A stretch of 64,000 nt of DNA from Methylocaldum marinum (GCF_003584645.1 NZ_AP017928.1:5531501-5595500); one strand, 5' to 3'; numbered from the stretch's first letter, positions 1 to 8,575 are shown. Program-made: numbers and translations. The notes: generated by a model not told the origin, from the letters alone.

Positions 1-2
1 AC

Positions 3-119
3 CGAGCCGATCGGGAATTCGTGCGGCTCAAGGACGAAGTGCTGCGGGAAATCAGCGGATTCACACCCCATGCCGGCAAGCCGGCGCTCAAGGCGGTGAA
101 TGGCGGGGTGGCCTACTGA
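3..119 (+). CDS. C-terminal end of an unidentified protein (partial)
   Basis: An open frame enters from the left edge and stops with TGA at 117-119, giving about 38 residues that end in NGGVAY. The next gene's Shine-Dalgarno (AAGGAG at 121-126) follows directly, so the two genes were probably co-transcribed. The tail carries no motif I recognise and I assign no function. The frame is supported only by being open to the edge and by the tight spacing to the following gene. Confidence 0.45.
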   Translation, partial: RADREFVRLKDEVLREISGFTPHAGKPALKAVNGGVAY

Positions 120-132
120 GAAGGAGCGGACC

Positions 133-997
133 ATGGCGGAGACAATGCTGATTGGCGAGCCGGCCGACGTCTTGCGCGAACGGCTATTGAGCCGCCGCGG
201 CTTCATCGCCGGATTGTTGAGCGCCGGTTTCGCGCTGGCGGTGCGGCCTGTGACGGCGCAGACCGTGATTCATACCGACAGCGTCGGACTGGTGTCCGGC
301 GCTGTCGAAATCCCGACCAAAGACGGCGTTCTGCCGGCGTACCGCTCGGCGCCACAAGGGCCCGGCAGGCATCCGGTAGTTCTGGTGGTGCACGAAATTT
401 TCGGCGTCCACGAACACATCAAGGACATCACCCGCCGCCTCGCTAAACTAGGCTACCTCGCAGTCGCGCCGGAGCTGTACTTCCGGCAGGGCGATGTGTC
501 CAAGTTGGAGAGCATCGAGGCCATTCGCGAGCGGGTGGTATCGAAGGTTTCGGACGCCCAGGTGCTAGCGGACCTGGATGCCGCCGTCGATTGGGCAGGC
601 AAGAACGGCGGCGACCTGAAGCGGGTCGGGATCACCGGCTTTTGCTGGGGTGGGCGTATCGTCTGGCTGTATGCCGCCCATCAATCCAAGCTCAAGGCCG
701 GCCGTCGCCTGGTATGGACGCCTGGACGGCGAGCGCACCGAGCGCACCCCGAAGTTCCCGATCGACGTGGCTAGCGAACTCAAGGCGCCGGTGCTGGGAC
801 TTTCCGGCGGCCAGGACCAGGGGATTCCGCTCGAAACGGTGGAACGCATGCGGGCGGTGCTGAAGGATGCCGGAGGAGCGTCCGAAATCCGGGTTTACCC
901 CGACGCTCCCCACGCGTTTTATGCCGATTATCGGCCCAGCTACTGTAAAAAAGAGGGGGAGGAATCTCTAAAGCGTGAGCCGACACACTGGCTGTAA
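133..997 (+). pseudogene. Dienelactone hydrolase family protein, frameshifted and truncated
   Basis: The 5' part (from ATG 133, preceded by AAGGAG) encodes a twin-arginine signal (LSRRGFIAG) and an alpha/beta hydrolase with the nucleophile motif GFCWGG. An extra C near 703 shifts the frame. The family sequence resumes in the next frame (VAWYGRLDGE, then the acid residue in SGGQDQG and the histidine in APHAFYADYRPSY). Shortly after that histidine, near 944, the usual C-terminal helix is replaced by unrelated sequence, so the gene is damaged twice. An intact homologue would be a periplasmic hydrolase acting on lactones or esters. The frameshift alone could be a sequencing error; the lost C-terminus argues for a true pseudogene. 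Confidence 0.75.
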
Positions 998-1060
998 GCT
1001 GTGACACGAACACAGCGTCCAAGCGTGCGGTTGATGTTCTCGATGCCCGAGGTTAGGGCC

Positions 1061-1158
1061 GTAGGATGCGCCGAGGAACGAAGCGCATCGTTCAAGGCCG
1101 CTCCATTCCCGGCGTCCCATCGCGAACGATGCGTTTCACTTCGTTCAGCACATCCTAC
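1061..1158. repeat. Palindromic interspersed repeat downstream of the nitrilase gene
   Basis: The segment begins GTAGGATGCGCC and ends with the near-complement CAGCACATCCTAC; the inner parts (GAACGAAGCGCATCGTTC against GAACGATGCGTTTCACTTC) are also complementary with small bulges. It can fold into a long hairpin. A related but shorter palindrome with the same CACATCCTAC end lies at 13174-13290. It sits between convergent genes and may act as a transcription stop. Confidence 0.6.
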
Positions 1159-1172
1159 AGAAGACGCAAGAC

Positions 1173-2018
1173 TCAGCCCGCGCTGTCGGAAAATGCGCCA
1201 TCGATTCCGATGCGACGGTGGCGCAAAGCCGGAAACGTCGTCCGCACCTCCTCGATTCGGCGCCGCGATACTTCGGCAAGCACAACGCCAGGCTCTGTGT
1301 CCAGCTGGGCCAGCACCGAGCCCCAGGGGTCCACCACCATGCTGTGGCCGTAGGTTTCGCGCCCGTTCGGGTGAGTTCCGCCCTGGTTCGCGGCGACGAC
1401 ATAGCAGAGATTCTCCACGGCGCGGGCGCGCACCAAGACATCCCAGTGCGCTTTGCCGGTGGCGGCGGTAAACGCCGAGGGCAGGGCGAGGATATCGAGC
1501 CCTTGCGCGGCGAGATACCGAAACAATTCGGGGAAACGCAGATCGTAACAAACGGCGACCCCGAGGCGGCCGAACGGCGTGTCGAGCACCAGCGGGGTAT
1601 TACCCGGCTCGATGGTGTTGGATTCCCGGTATTGCTCGCGGCTGCCGGGTACGTCGACGTCGAACAGGTGAATCTTGTCGTATCGCGCCACTCGTCGCCC
1701 GCTGTCGTCGTAAACCGGGCTGGCGGCGTAGACCTTGCCGGAGGGCGTCCGGATTGGGATCGTGCCGCCCACGAGCCATATTCGGTTCTTCGCGGCGGCT
1801 TCCGCCAGAAAATCTTGGATCGGCCCGCTACCATCGCTTTCCGCCGCTTCAAGCTTGTCGGTTTCCTTGCGGCCCATGAGGGCGACGTTCTCCGGGAGGA
1901 CTACCAGCCGGGCGCCGGAGTCGGCGGACCGTTCGATCAGAGATCCGATCGAAGCCAGGTTGGAGGCTACGTCCGGGGTGGAGGTCAGTTGTACGGCGGC
2001 GACGAGCGTTTGTGTCAT
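1173..2018 (-). CDS. Carbon-nitrogen hydrolase, nitrilase superfamily (Nit-like amidase)
   Basis: A 281-residue protein with the nitrilase Glu-Lys-Cys triad: Glu43 in LPENVAL, Lys115 in YDKIHLFD and Cys157 in VAVCYDLRFPE. The length and the DLRFPELFR signature resemble the Nit1/Nit2 branch, whose characterised members hydrolyse omega-amides such as deaminated glutathione. The true substrate here is unknown. The ATG at 2018 is preferred over one 23 codons upstream because conserved sequence starts just after it (QTLVAAVQ). It begins 7 bases after the stop of the aldo/keto reductase, so it is the last gene of a four-gene minus-strand operon headed by the FMN reductase. Confidence 0.85.
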   Translation of the reverse strand: MTQTLVAAVQLTSTPDVASNLASIGSLIERSADSGARLVVLPENVALMGRKETDKLEAAESDGSGPIQDFLAEAAAKNRIWLVGGTIPIRTPSGKVYAASPVYDDSGRRVARYDKIHLFDVDVPGSREQYRESNTIEPGNTPLVLDTPFGRLGVAVCYDLRFPELFRYLAAQGLDILALPSAFTAATGKAHWDVLVRARAVENLCYVVAANQGGTHPNGRETYGHSMVVDPWGSVLAQLDTEPGVVLAEVSRRRIEEVRTTFPALRHRRIGIDGAFSDSAG

Positions 2019-2025
2019 GACGTTC

Positions 2026-2994
2026 TCACCAGGCATACGCTTCCGGCGCCTCGCCGCCGGGGCCGGGCCAGATGTCGTCGAGCGCATCGAGTATCTCGGG
2101 CGTCAGCTTGATCTCCAGGGCGCGGAGGCTGCCGTCCAGTTGCTCCGAGGTGCGCGGGCCGATGATCGGAGCCGTGACGGCGGGATTTTGGAGCAGCCAG
2201 GCGAGGGCGAGGTCAGCCGGTTTTTCCCCCAATTCGGCGCTGAACCGCTCATAACGTTCGATGCGGCCGCGATGCTTTTCCACGAGATTCCGCGTCTCTT
2301 CCGAACCGCGCCGGCCGCTGCTGACGCCGCCAGCCAAAGCGCCCCTCGCCAGGGGACTCCATGGAATGATGCCGATCCCCAGGGCTTTGGCGGCGGGAAT
2401 CACCTCCAGTTCGACGGTGCGTTCCGCCAGGTTGTAGAGGCTTTGCTCGGAGACCAGACCGAGGAAATGCCGCGCCGTCGCCACGCCCTGGGCGTGGGCG
2501 AGTTGCCAGCCGGCAAAGTTGCTGCTGCCGACGTAGAGCACCTTGCCTTGCCGGACCAGGATTTCGAAGGCTTGCCAGATTTCCTCCCAGGGCGTGTCGC
2601 GGTCGATGTGATGCATCTGGTAAAGGTCGATGCGATCGGTCCGAAGACGCCGCAGGCTGTCCTCCACCGCCCGCCGGATATGGTAGGCGGAGAGGCGCTG
2701 ATCGTTGGGGCCTTCGCCCATGCGGCCGTAGACCTTGGTCGCCAGCACGATGTTCTCTCGCCGGCCGCCGCCCTGGGCGAGCCAGCGGCCGACGATTTGC
2801 TCGGTGGCGCCTTCGCCGAGTTTCCAGCCGTAGACGTTGGCGGTATCGATGAAATTGATACCCAGTTCCAGCGCCCGGTCCAGAATGGCGAAGCTGTCGG
2901 CTTCGTCGGTCTGGGGACCGAAGTTCATGGTGCCGAGAGCCAGGCGGCTCACCTTGAGGCCGGTGCGGCCGAGTCGGGTGTATTGGATGGTCAT
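2026..2994 (-). CDS. Aldo/keto reductase
   Basis: A 322-residue TIM-barrel NADPH-dependent reductase. The family tetrad is visible as Asp50 (INFIDTANVY), Tyr55, Lys87 (VLATKVYG) and a His in LYQMHHID. Late motifs IIGPRTSEQL bind the cofactor phosphate. I chose ATG 2994 because TIQYTRLGRTGLKVS is the conventional family N-terminus; a longer reading adds 38 arginine-rich residues of no family resemblance. It lies 41 bases after the OYE gene. Together with FMN reductase, OYE and nitrilase it suggests breakdown or detoxification of an electrophilic carbonyl or organosulfur compound. The substrate is not inferable. Confidence 0.88.
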   Translation of the reverse strand: MTIQYTRLGRTGLKVSRLALGTMNFGPQTDEADSFAILDRALELGINFIDTANVYGWKLGEGATEQIVGRWLAQGGGRRENIVLATKVYGRMGEGPNDQRLSAYHIRRAVEDSLRRLRTDRIDLYQMHHIDRDTPWEEIWQAFEILVRQGKVLYVGSSNFAGWQLAHAQGVATARHFLGLVSEQSLYNLAERTVELEVIPAAKALGIGIIPWSPLARGALAGGVSSGRRGSEETRNLVEKHRGRIERYERFSAELGEKPADLALAWLLQNPAVTAPIIGPRTSEQLDGSLRALEIKLTPEILDALDDIWPGPGGEAPEAYAW

Positions 2995-3035
2995 GGCGAT
3001 AGCGACGTGTAAGAAACCGAGAGGCGTTGGAGCAA

Positions 3036-4127
3036 TCAGCGCGCCCGGAAATACGGGGTCGGCCAGTCGGCGTCCTCGCCGAGGGCGGCCGCGGCGTGCA
3101 AAGGCCAATGCGGGTCGCGCAGCAGTTCTCTGCCGAGGAGCACGGCGTCGGCGCTGCCCGACGCAATCACCGCTTCCGCCTGGTGCGGCTCGGTGATGAG
3201 TCCGACCGCGCCGGTGGCGATGCCCGTCCGTGCGCGGATCGCCTGGGCGAACGGCACCTGATAACCCGGCGCCGCCGGCGGAACGGCGTCCGGAAGCAGA
3301 CCGCCGGAAGAGGCGTCCACCAGGTCCACGCCGAAATCCTTAAGCCGGTCGGCGAAGCGGATGGATTGGTCCAAATCCCAGCCGCCCTCGGCCCAATCGG
3401 TGGCGGAAATCCGAACGAACAAGGGCAGATGGTCCGGCCACGCAGCCCGAACCGCCGCTACCACTTCCAGCGGGAATCGCACCCGATTTTCGAAGCGTCC
3501 GCCGTAAAGATCGGTTCGCCGGTTGCTCAAAGGCGAGAGAAAAGAATGCAGCAAATAGCCGTGGGCGGCATGGATCTCGACCACTTCGAATCCGGCGGCC
3601 AGCGCGCGTTCGGCGGCCCTGGCGAAGTTCCCGACGATGTCGGCCAGGGCCGCTTCGTCCAATTCTCGCGGCGTCGGATGACCCGACGAGAAGGGCACGG
3701 CGCTCGCGCCGAAGATCGGCCAGCCGCCCCGCTCGGGTGGCAAGGGTTTTCCGCCGTTGGCCGGCACGTCGCAAGAGGCTTTGCGGCCGGCGTGAGCAAG
3801 CTGTATGCCCGCCACGGCGCCTTGGGCATGGATGAAGTCCGTCAGCCGACGCAGGGAAGGAATGTGATCGTCCGACCATAACCCTAGATCGGCCGGGCTG
3901 ATACGGCCCTCGGGCGCGACCGCGGTGGCTTCCAGCAACACAAGACCAACCCCGGCTGCAGCTCGTGTGCCGTAGTGGACCAGGTGCCAGTCGCTGGCAT
4001 GACCGTCCCTGGCGGCGTATTGGCACATGGGCGACAGGAAAACACGGTTGCGGAATTCGACGCCGCGCAGGGTCAGTCGGGAAAACAGCCGGGGCTGGAT
4101 GACCGATTTCGGATCGGGAATCGCCAT
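3036..4127 (-). CDS. NADH:flavin oxidoreductase, old yellow enzyme family (YqjM-like)
   Basis: A 363-residue FMN-containing ene-reductase. The N-terminal SPMCQYAARDGHASDWH is the YqjM/xenobiotic-reductase form, with the redox-tuning cysteine at 35. HAGRKA and EIHAAHGYLLHSFLSPLSN carry FMN and substrate-binding residues, and the C-terminal GRELLRDPHWPL closes the barrel. It reduces activated C=C bonds in vitro across the family. The start at 4127 lies 10 bases after the FMN reductase stop, implying coupled expression. An N-terminal PDPKSVIQPRLF extension is slightly longer than usual but harmless. Confidence 0.92.
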   Translation of the reverse strand: MAIPDPKSVIQPRLFSRLTLRGVEFRNRVFLSPMCQYAARDGHASDWHLVHYGTRAAAGVGLVLLEATAVAPEGRISPADLGLWSDDHIPSLRRLTDFIHAQGAVAGIQLAHAGRKASCDVPANGGKPLPPERGGWPIFGASAVPFSSGHPTPRELDEAALADIVGNFARAAERALAAGFEVVEIHAAHGYLLHSFLSPLSNRRTDLYGGRFENRVRFPLEVVAAVRAAWPDHLPLFVRISATDWAEGGWDLDQSIRFADRLKDFGVDLVDASSGGLLPDAVPPAAPGYQVPFAQAIRARTGIATGAVGLITEPHQAEAVIASGSADAVLLGRELLRDPHWPLHAAAALGEDADWPTPYFRAR

Positions 4128-4137
4128 GGCCGTTCCC

Positions 4138-4692
4138 TCAAGCGACGGCCGCCGCCGGCACGGTCGATCGACCCGCCAGATACACGACCTGGTCCACGGC
4201 CTGTTCGATGCGGATCAGAATGGCCGGATTGGCGATCGTGTCGTAATCGGCAAAGTCCGATTCATTGGCGTAGATCCCAGTGGGAACGGTGTGGGCGCCG
4301 AAAAAGGCGAACAGCGGCCGGAGATGGTGCTCGATCACCAGCGCGTGCTGATCGCTGCCGCCTGTGGCCGCCAACAGGACCACCTTGCCGCGCAGAGCAT
4401 CGCGATCGACCAGGTCGAAAACATGCTTGAACAGACCCGAATAGGCCCCTTTGTAAACCGGCGAGCCCACCACCAGCACGTCGGACGACTCGATTCGGTT
4501 GAGAAGGCTTCTGAGCTCGACGGGACCGTCCTTGCCGAGGCCTGCCGCCCACTGCAATGGCGCCGTTTCAGAGAGATCGGCGATATGAGCCCTGACCCCG
4601 AACCGCGTCTCCAATTGACGGACGATCGCCGCCACGAGCCCTTTGGTCCGCGAAGGGCTGCCCAGACTGCCCGATACGCCGGTAATTTTCAT
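4138..4692 (-). CDS. msuE: NAD(P)H-dependent FMN reductase, MsuE/SsuE type
   Basis: A 184-residue flavodoxin-fold reductase with the FMN phosphate loop GSLGSPSRTKGL near the N-terminus and the GSPVYKGAYSGLFKHVFDL motif characteristic of SsuE/MsuE. These enzymes supply FMNH2 to two-component sulfonate monooxygenases. No reductase is present in the ssuADCB cluster 32 kb away, so this could serve that SsuD (inference). ATG 4692 has GGGAG 7 bases upstream; a GTG two codons earlier is less well placed. It is the first gene of a four-gene operon and has a convincing sigma-54 promoter upstream (4740-4755). The symbol is by similarity to MsuE and could equally be ssuE. Confidence 0.82.
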   Translation of the reverse strand: MKITGVSGSLGSPSRTKGLVAAIVRQLETRFGVRAHIADLSETAPLQWAAGLGKDGPVELRSLLNRIESSDVLVVGSPVYKGAYSGLFKHVFDLVDRDALRGKVVLLAATGGSDQHALVIEHHLRPLFAFFGAHTVPTGIYANESDFADYDTIANPAILIRIEQAVDQVVYLAGRSTVPAAAVA

Positions 4693-4739
4693 GTGCACGC
4701 TCCCAAGGTTGAATCGAAAAGAGTTGACGGACGATTTGA

Positions 4740-4755
4740 AGCATAAGGAGTGCCA
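4740..4755 (-). promoter_or_regulatory. Sigma-54 (-24/-12) promoter of the FMN reductase operon
   Basis: On the minus strand the sequence reads TGGCACTCCTTATGCT. It matches the -24 TGGCAC and -12 TGC elements with the required GG-N10-GC spacing. It lies about 50 bases upstream of the FMN reductase ATG, on the coding strand. It is the best of the six strong sigma-54 candidates in this window. Confidence 0.7.
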
Positions 4756-4897
4756 TCTCTGTTTCGCTGCCTACTTAGAGCATTTTCTAATCAGTTGTAC
4801 GGCATTGCTGAATCGTCCCGGGTGCCCGCTGATTCGCACCCTCCCTGGTGCGAACCCAACGGGCGCGCTCCGCGCGCCCAAATTTGTTCCCGGCAAA

Positions 4898-4923
4898 TTT
4901 GTCTTCTGGCAAGCAAAGACAAA
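4898..4923. promoter_or_regulatory. Inverted repeat TTTGTCTT...AAAGACAAA, possible activator site
   Basis: TTTGTCTT (4898-4905) and AAAGACAAA (4915-4923) form a dyad about 145-170 bases upstream of the minus-strand sigma-54 promoter, which is typical enhancer distance. The half-site TTGTCT/AGACAA recurs in the dyad at 24817-24846 upstream of another sigma-54 promoter, although in the opposite arrangement. The binding protein is unknown. Confidence 0.35.
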
Positions 4924-5018
4924 CTCGCCGGCGGGACGAGACCCGCTTCAAACTCACTTGCTGCCAAAGGCAGCTTCCTTCTCGAGCGTACATCAGCGAT
5001 CAAAACGCACTAAAGGGC
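4919..5018 (+). repeat. Interspersed repeat, copy 1 (inverted partner at 7436-7530)
   Basis: About 95 bases match the reverse complement of 7436-7530 imperfectly. Shared blocks include CTTCAAACTCACT, AAAGGCAGCT and AAAACGC. Apart from this repeat, the sigma-54 promoters and the MITE-like copy at 5195-5311, the 725-base divergent intergenic region 4693-5417 holds nothing I recognise as coding. Confidence 0.5.
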
Positions 5019-5194
5019 GAATGCCCAATCACTGTTGTTGGCGGAGCAGGACGTGATGACAGGCTGCCCGATCGACAGCAGAACGCGGCAGGGGCAGTGC
5101 GCGTGCCGGACGGCGGCCGCTGTCGCCGGCGCACCTTGGAGTCGATCCGACGAGGCTCGAGAAATCTTTCGACGGGACTGCCGTGATAGGCTCT

Positions 5195-5311
5195 TAAGGA
5201 CGCTCTGAATAAGCCCTCTTCCTCTGGGAGAGGGTTGGGTGAGGGCATGTTAGATCAATCAGTTGTCTAGGTCGCTTCTCCGAATTGCAGACTGAAATCA
5301 GAGCTTCCTTA
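5195..5311. repeat. MITE-like element, family A, copy 1
   Basis: Terminal inverted repeats TAAGGACGCTCTGA and TCAGAGCTTCCTTA bound 117 bases. Inside are a CTCTGGGAGAGGGTTGGGTGAGGGC block and GGTCGCTTCTCCGAATTGCAGACT, shared with copies at 15523-15710 and 57109-57224. There is no open frame. Its right end stops 16 bases before the sigma-54 promoter of the methyltransferase. Confidence 0.65.
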
Positions 5312-5327
5312 CCGGTATCAGCAGTGC

Positions 5328-5343
5328 TGGCATGATTTCTGCG
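5328..5343 (+). promoter_or_regulatory. Sigma-54 promoter candidate upstream of the first methyltransferase
   Basis: TGGCATGATTTCTGCG has the GG-N10-GC core and an intact TGGCA. It is on the coding strand, 75 bases before the methyltransferase ATG at 5418. Confidence 0.6.
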
Positions 5344-5417
5344 CAAAAATGTTGCCCGCCACGAGGCGGCGTTCTGTTCTTTCCGTAGGCATTCACTTCA
5401 CACGGAGACGACGCGCG

Positions 5418-6215
5418 ATGAAAACCCTGACTCTCGACACTCCGGCGCTGGCAAGGCAGTACGAGGATCTCAGTGACAAACAATACGAGCACGGCAAGCT
5501 TCTGATTCAGGCGCTTGATCTTGGACAGGGCTGGCGCGTGCTGGATGTAGGCTGCGGCACGGGCCGGCTTACCGAGTACGTCGCGAGCCTGGTGGGCAAA
5601 GCCGGGCATGTCGTGGGCATCGATCCGCTGCAAACGCGGATCGAGATCGCCCGCATCCGAGCCGCCGGCAATCTCTCGTTTCAGATCGGGCGCGCTGAGC
5701 GTCTGGATGGCTTCTTCGACAACAGCTTCGATGCGGTTTACCTGAACAGCGTGTTTCACTGGCTGCCGGAGAAACGGCAAAGCCTTGCCGAAACTTGCCG
5801 TGTGCTGAAGTCCGGCGGGCGGCTCGGCATCAGTACCGCTTCCAAAGAACGGCCTCACGAGCTGGACAGGATCGTGCGAACCGTGCTTAGGCGTCCGCCT
5901 TACGCTCCCTACCTGGATACCTCGGAGACGCCGCCGTACAAGGTGACCTCGGAGGAACTGTCGGCGCTGCTGGAGCAAGCCGGATTCCGGGTGATAACCA
6001 TCGAGATTCGGAGTTTCACCGATTATTTCGACAGCCCGGGGACAGTGATCCATTTTTCCAATGCGAGTTCGTTCGGTCATTTTCTGAGCGGACTGCCGCT
6101 TCTTCTTCGTACCGCGGCCATTCGGGAGATCGAATTCGAGCTGGAAAAATATCGCCGTCCGGAGGGCATCGTGCTGACACGCAATCTGATCTTTGCCGTG
6201 GCGGAAAAGAAGTGA
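5418..6215 (+). CDS. Class I SAM-dependent methyltransferase (paralogue 1)
   Basis: A 265-residue protein with the SAM-binding motif VLDVGCGTGR (41-50), acidic motif II GIDPLQ, and the FDAVYLNSVFHWL segment that replaces the usual post-motif in this subfamily. The C-terminal half (from about 160) matches the paralogue at 25110-25916 almost throughout, including FSNASSFGHFLSGLP against FSQASSFGNFLGHLP. The substrate is unknown; the fold covers small thiols, arsenite, quinones and others. ATG 5418 follows CGGAGACG. It appears monocistronic, with its own sigma-54-type promoter. The paired paralogues under similar promoters suggest a shared stress or nutrient response. Confidence 0.85.
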   Translation: MKTLTLDTPALARQYEDLSDKQYEHGKLLIQALDLGQGWRVLDVGCGTGRLTEYVASLVGKAGHVVGIDPLQTRIEIARIRAAGNLSFQIGRAERLDGFFDNSFDAVYLNSVFHWLPEKRQSLAETCRVLKSGGRLGISTASKERPHELDRIVRTVLRRPPYAPYLDTSETPPYKVTSEELSALLEQAGFRVITIEIRSFTDYFDSPGTVIHFSNASSFGHFLSGLPLLLRTAAIREIEFELEKYRRPEGIVLTRNLIFAVAEKK

Positions 6216-6310
6216 GCGGTAGGATGGCGTGTATCCATCCGTGACTCGCCTCGGGCAGGTATCCTCATAAAGACCTATCGTCATTTCGACAAAGCAAGGA
6301 GCGACATTCC

Positions 6311-7360
6311 ATGAAATATTCTCCCCTGAGCCGTACCGGCCTGGACGTGAGCCGCATCTGTCTCGGCACCATGACCTTCGGCGAGCAGAACACCGAGAGG
6401 GACGGCCATGAACAATTGGACTTCGCGGTCGACGCCGGGATCAACTTCATCGACACGGCGGAGATGTACCCGGTGCCGCCGCGGGCGGAGACCTACGGCG
6501 CAACCGAACGCATCATCGGCTCTTGGCTCAAGCGGAGCGGAAAGCGCGACCGGGTGATTATCGCCACCAAGGCGGCCGGGCCGGCGAAGCTGCTGTCCCA
6601 AGCCGGCCATATCCGGGGCGGTGCGTCGCACTTCAACCGAAGGAATCTGGAAGAGGCGGTCAACGGCAGCCTGAAGAGACTGCAAACCGACTACATCGAC
6701 CTCTATCAGCTCCACTGGCCGGATCGCAGTACGAACCATTTCGGCCGCCTGGGTTATACCCATGTAGCGGACGAAATCACCGTACCGATCGCGGAAACCC
6801 TGAAAGTGCTGGACGATCTGGTCAAGGCGGGCAAGATCCGCTATATCGGCGTGTCCAACGAAACTCCCTGGGGCGTGGCGCAGTTCCTGAAGCTCTCCGA
6901 GCGGGGCGTCGGCCCGCGCATCGCCAGCATTCAGAATCCCTACAATCTCTTGAACCGGACCTACGAAATCGGCCTCGCCGAGTTCTCCCACCGCGAGCAT
7001 GTGAGCCTTCTCGCGTATTCGCCTCTGGGCTTCGGGGTGTTGTCCGGCAAATATCTGAACGGCGCGCGGCCCCGAGGCGCCCGTCTCAGTTTGTGGGAGC
7101 GGTTTTCGCGCTACAGCGGTCCGAACGCGGAAAAGGCCGTGGAGGCATATGTATCGCTGGCGCGGGAATATGATCTCGATCCGGCGAAGATGGCCTTGGC
7201 CTATGTCAATAGCCGGCCGTTCGTCACCAGCACCATCATCGGTGCCACCACGCTGGAACAGTTGCGTAGTAACATCGCCAGCATCGATCTGGAATTGCCT
7301 TTGGGCGTCCTCGAAGGCATCGAGGCGATTCACGCCAACTATCCGAATCCGGCGCCGTGA
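6311..7360 (+). CDS. tas: Aldo/keto reductase, Tas family
   Basis: A 349-residue protein, the length of E. coli Tas (346). It has the Tas-specific hallmarks TAEMYPVPPRAETYGATE and LYQLHWPDRSTNHFG, and catalytic Asp/Tyr/Lys/His at FIDTAEMYP, IIATKAAGP and LYQLHWP. Tas proteins are NADP(H)-dependent reductases of poorly known physiological substrate. The ATG follows AAGGAG by nine bases. It is transcribed in the same direction as the preceding methyltransferase with a 95-base gap, so it may be separately expressed. A GC-rich stem-loop lies 20 bases after the stop. Confidence 0.9.
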   Translation: MKYSPLSRTGLDVSRICLGTMTFGEQNTERDGHEQLDFAVDAGINFIDTAEMYPVPPRAETYGATERIIGSWLKRSGKRDRVIIATKAAGPAKLLSQAGHIRGGASHFNRRNLEEAVNGSLKRLQTDYIDLYQLHWPDRSTNHFGRLGYTHVADEITVPIAETLKVLDDLVKAGKIRYIGVSNETPWGVAQFLKLSERGVGPRIASIQNPYNLLNRTYEIGLAEFSHREHVSLLAYSPLGFGVLSGKYLNGARPRGARLSLWERFSRYSGPNAEKAVEAYVSLAREYDLDPAKMALAYVNSRPFVTSTIIGATTLEQLRSNIASIDLELPLGVLEGIEAIHANYPNPAP

Positions 7361-7379
7361 CCGCGGCCGGGAAAAGGAA

Positions 7380-7407
7380 GGCGGCGCCAATCGGCTAAGG
7401 CGCCGCC
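7380..7407 (+). terminator. Stem-loop after tas
   Basis: GGCGGCGCC (7380-7388) pairs perfectly with GGCGCCGCC (7399-7407) across a 10-base loop. There is no T tract after it, so intrinsic termination would be weak; it may instead protect the 3' end of the transcript. Confidence 0.45.
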
Positions 7408-7435
7408 GAAGGCTTGCTTGCGGTGCGACAGATAC

Positions 7436-7530
7436 CCTAAAGCGTTTTCACCGCAGACGTACGTTTGAAAAGATAGCTGCCTTTGCCAGGCAGTGAGTTT
7501 GAATCAGGTCTCGCGCCACCGGCGACGCTC
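7436..7530 (-). repeat. Interspersed repeat, copy 2 (partner of 4919-5018)
   Basis: The reverse complement matches the copy at 4919-5018 with scattered differences. The pair is inverted and brackets the methyltransferase-tas block, so recombination between them could flip that block. The rest of the gap 7361-7668 holds only the stem-loop after tas. Confidence 0.5.
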
Positions 7531-7668
7531 AGGCACGAGCCGTGGGGCGATTCAAGAGTGACATATGAGTGGTGACCATCCTTGGATTATTGAATCGAGA
7601 CATATCGGCTGCCACTTGCTGCCCAAGCTTCTATCCCATGTAAGCTCGATACCATCAGTCTCCGATGC

Positions 7669-8310
7669 TCACGCCGCGGCTTGTCGCTCACTCGGAGCTT
7701 GCTCGGCCGCCAAGGCAGCTTGCACGGACGGACGCGCGTCGAAACGGTTGCCGAAGGCGGATAGATTGGGCAGCCGAGCCAGTAATTCCGGCCGGCTTCG
7801 CTTCAGCCAGGACCAAAATACGCCGAGATAGGCGTCGGCGATCGTGAAGCGTTCTCCGACGGCCCAGGTTTTCCCGTCCAGTTTTTCGTCCACGAACTCG
7901 AGTAAAGCGATTAATTGCTCCAACCCTTTGGCTCGTATGGCCTCGTGGGTGGAAGCATCGGGATGGAACAATTCCGGGCGGTTCACGGGACGAAAAGCAC
8001 GGTGCAAGTCGGAATTGAGAAAGCCGATCCATTCCTGGATGCGGGCACGCTCCAGGGAACCCGCCGGTGCGAAAAGACCCGCCTCCGGTTTGAGATCGCC
8101 CAGGAAAGGCAGGATCGCGCCGTTTTCGGTGAGCACTTCGCCGGAATCCAGTTTCAGAGTCGGCACCCGGCCCAAAGGGTTAACCTCGAAGATCGGCGAC
8201 CCGGGCGTGCGTAACGGAACCACGGCGAGATCGTGGGAAATGCCGAGTTCCTTGAGTACGACATGGGCTCCGAAGGAGCAGGCACCGGGTGCGACATAAA
8301 GCGTAGGCAT
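7669..8310 (-). CDS. Glutathione S-transferase, beta-like
   Basis: A 213-residue protein with a thioredoxin-fold N-terminus containing the beta-class cysteine (VAPGACSFG, Cys10), the cis-proline/glutathione loop GRVPTLKLDSGEVLTENGAIL, and an all-helical C-terminal domain with the FTIADAYLG capping motif. It likely conjugates or de-conjugates glutathione on an electrophile. AGGAG lies seven bases before ATG 8310. The gene stands alone, 265 bases after the aminotransferase stop, with a sigma-54-type promoter at 8423-8438. Confidence 0.9.
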   Translation of the reverse strand: MPTLYVAPGACSFGAHVVLKELGISHDLAVVPLRTPGSPIFEVNPLGRVPTLKLDSGEVLTENGAILPFLGDLKPEAGLFAPAGSLERARIQEWIGFLNSDLHRAFRPVNRPELFHPDASTHEAIRAKGLEQLIALLEFVDEKLDGKTWAVGERFTIADAYLGVFWSWLKRSRPELLARLPNLSAFGNRFDARPSVQAALAAEQAPSERQAAA

Positions 8311-8422
8311 GAATATTCTCCTGCTGGGTATGTGTTACGTGGAAAGGCGAAGATTCGTCCTGAGTCCTTGGCGCCCGCAATCCCTGCCGAAACGCACCTT
8401 ATCTTCGCCTCAGCTGAAATGG

Positions 8423-8438
8423 AGCAGGGTTCATGCCA
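8423..8438 (-). promoter_or_regulatory. Sigma-54 promoter candidate upstream of the glutathione transferase
   Basis: The minus strand reads TGGCATGAACCCTGCT, with GG-N10-GC spacing and a TGCT -12 element, 113 bases upstream of the GST start on the coding strand. It lies in the 265-base gap between the aminotransferase stop and the GST. Confidence 0.6.
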
Positions 8439-8575
8439 TGGTCAACAAGGCCCAAGTCGTGGATTTTCGGTTGATCATTGATGGATAGTGCGCTTCCTGA
8501 GGCACCGGCTGCTGGCAGGTTGGTGGTGGGCGGACAGGGGGAGCGATCGGAAACGAAACGACGGCGGGACCACAC

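Noticed and set aside
940..1551. Minus-strand transposase gene
   Set aside because: Only the last 35 or so codons look transposase-like; the rest overlaps the nitrilase gene in another frame. Kept as a possible scar in findings only.
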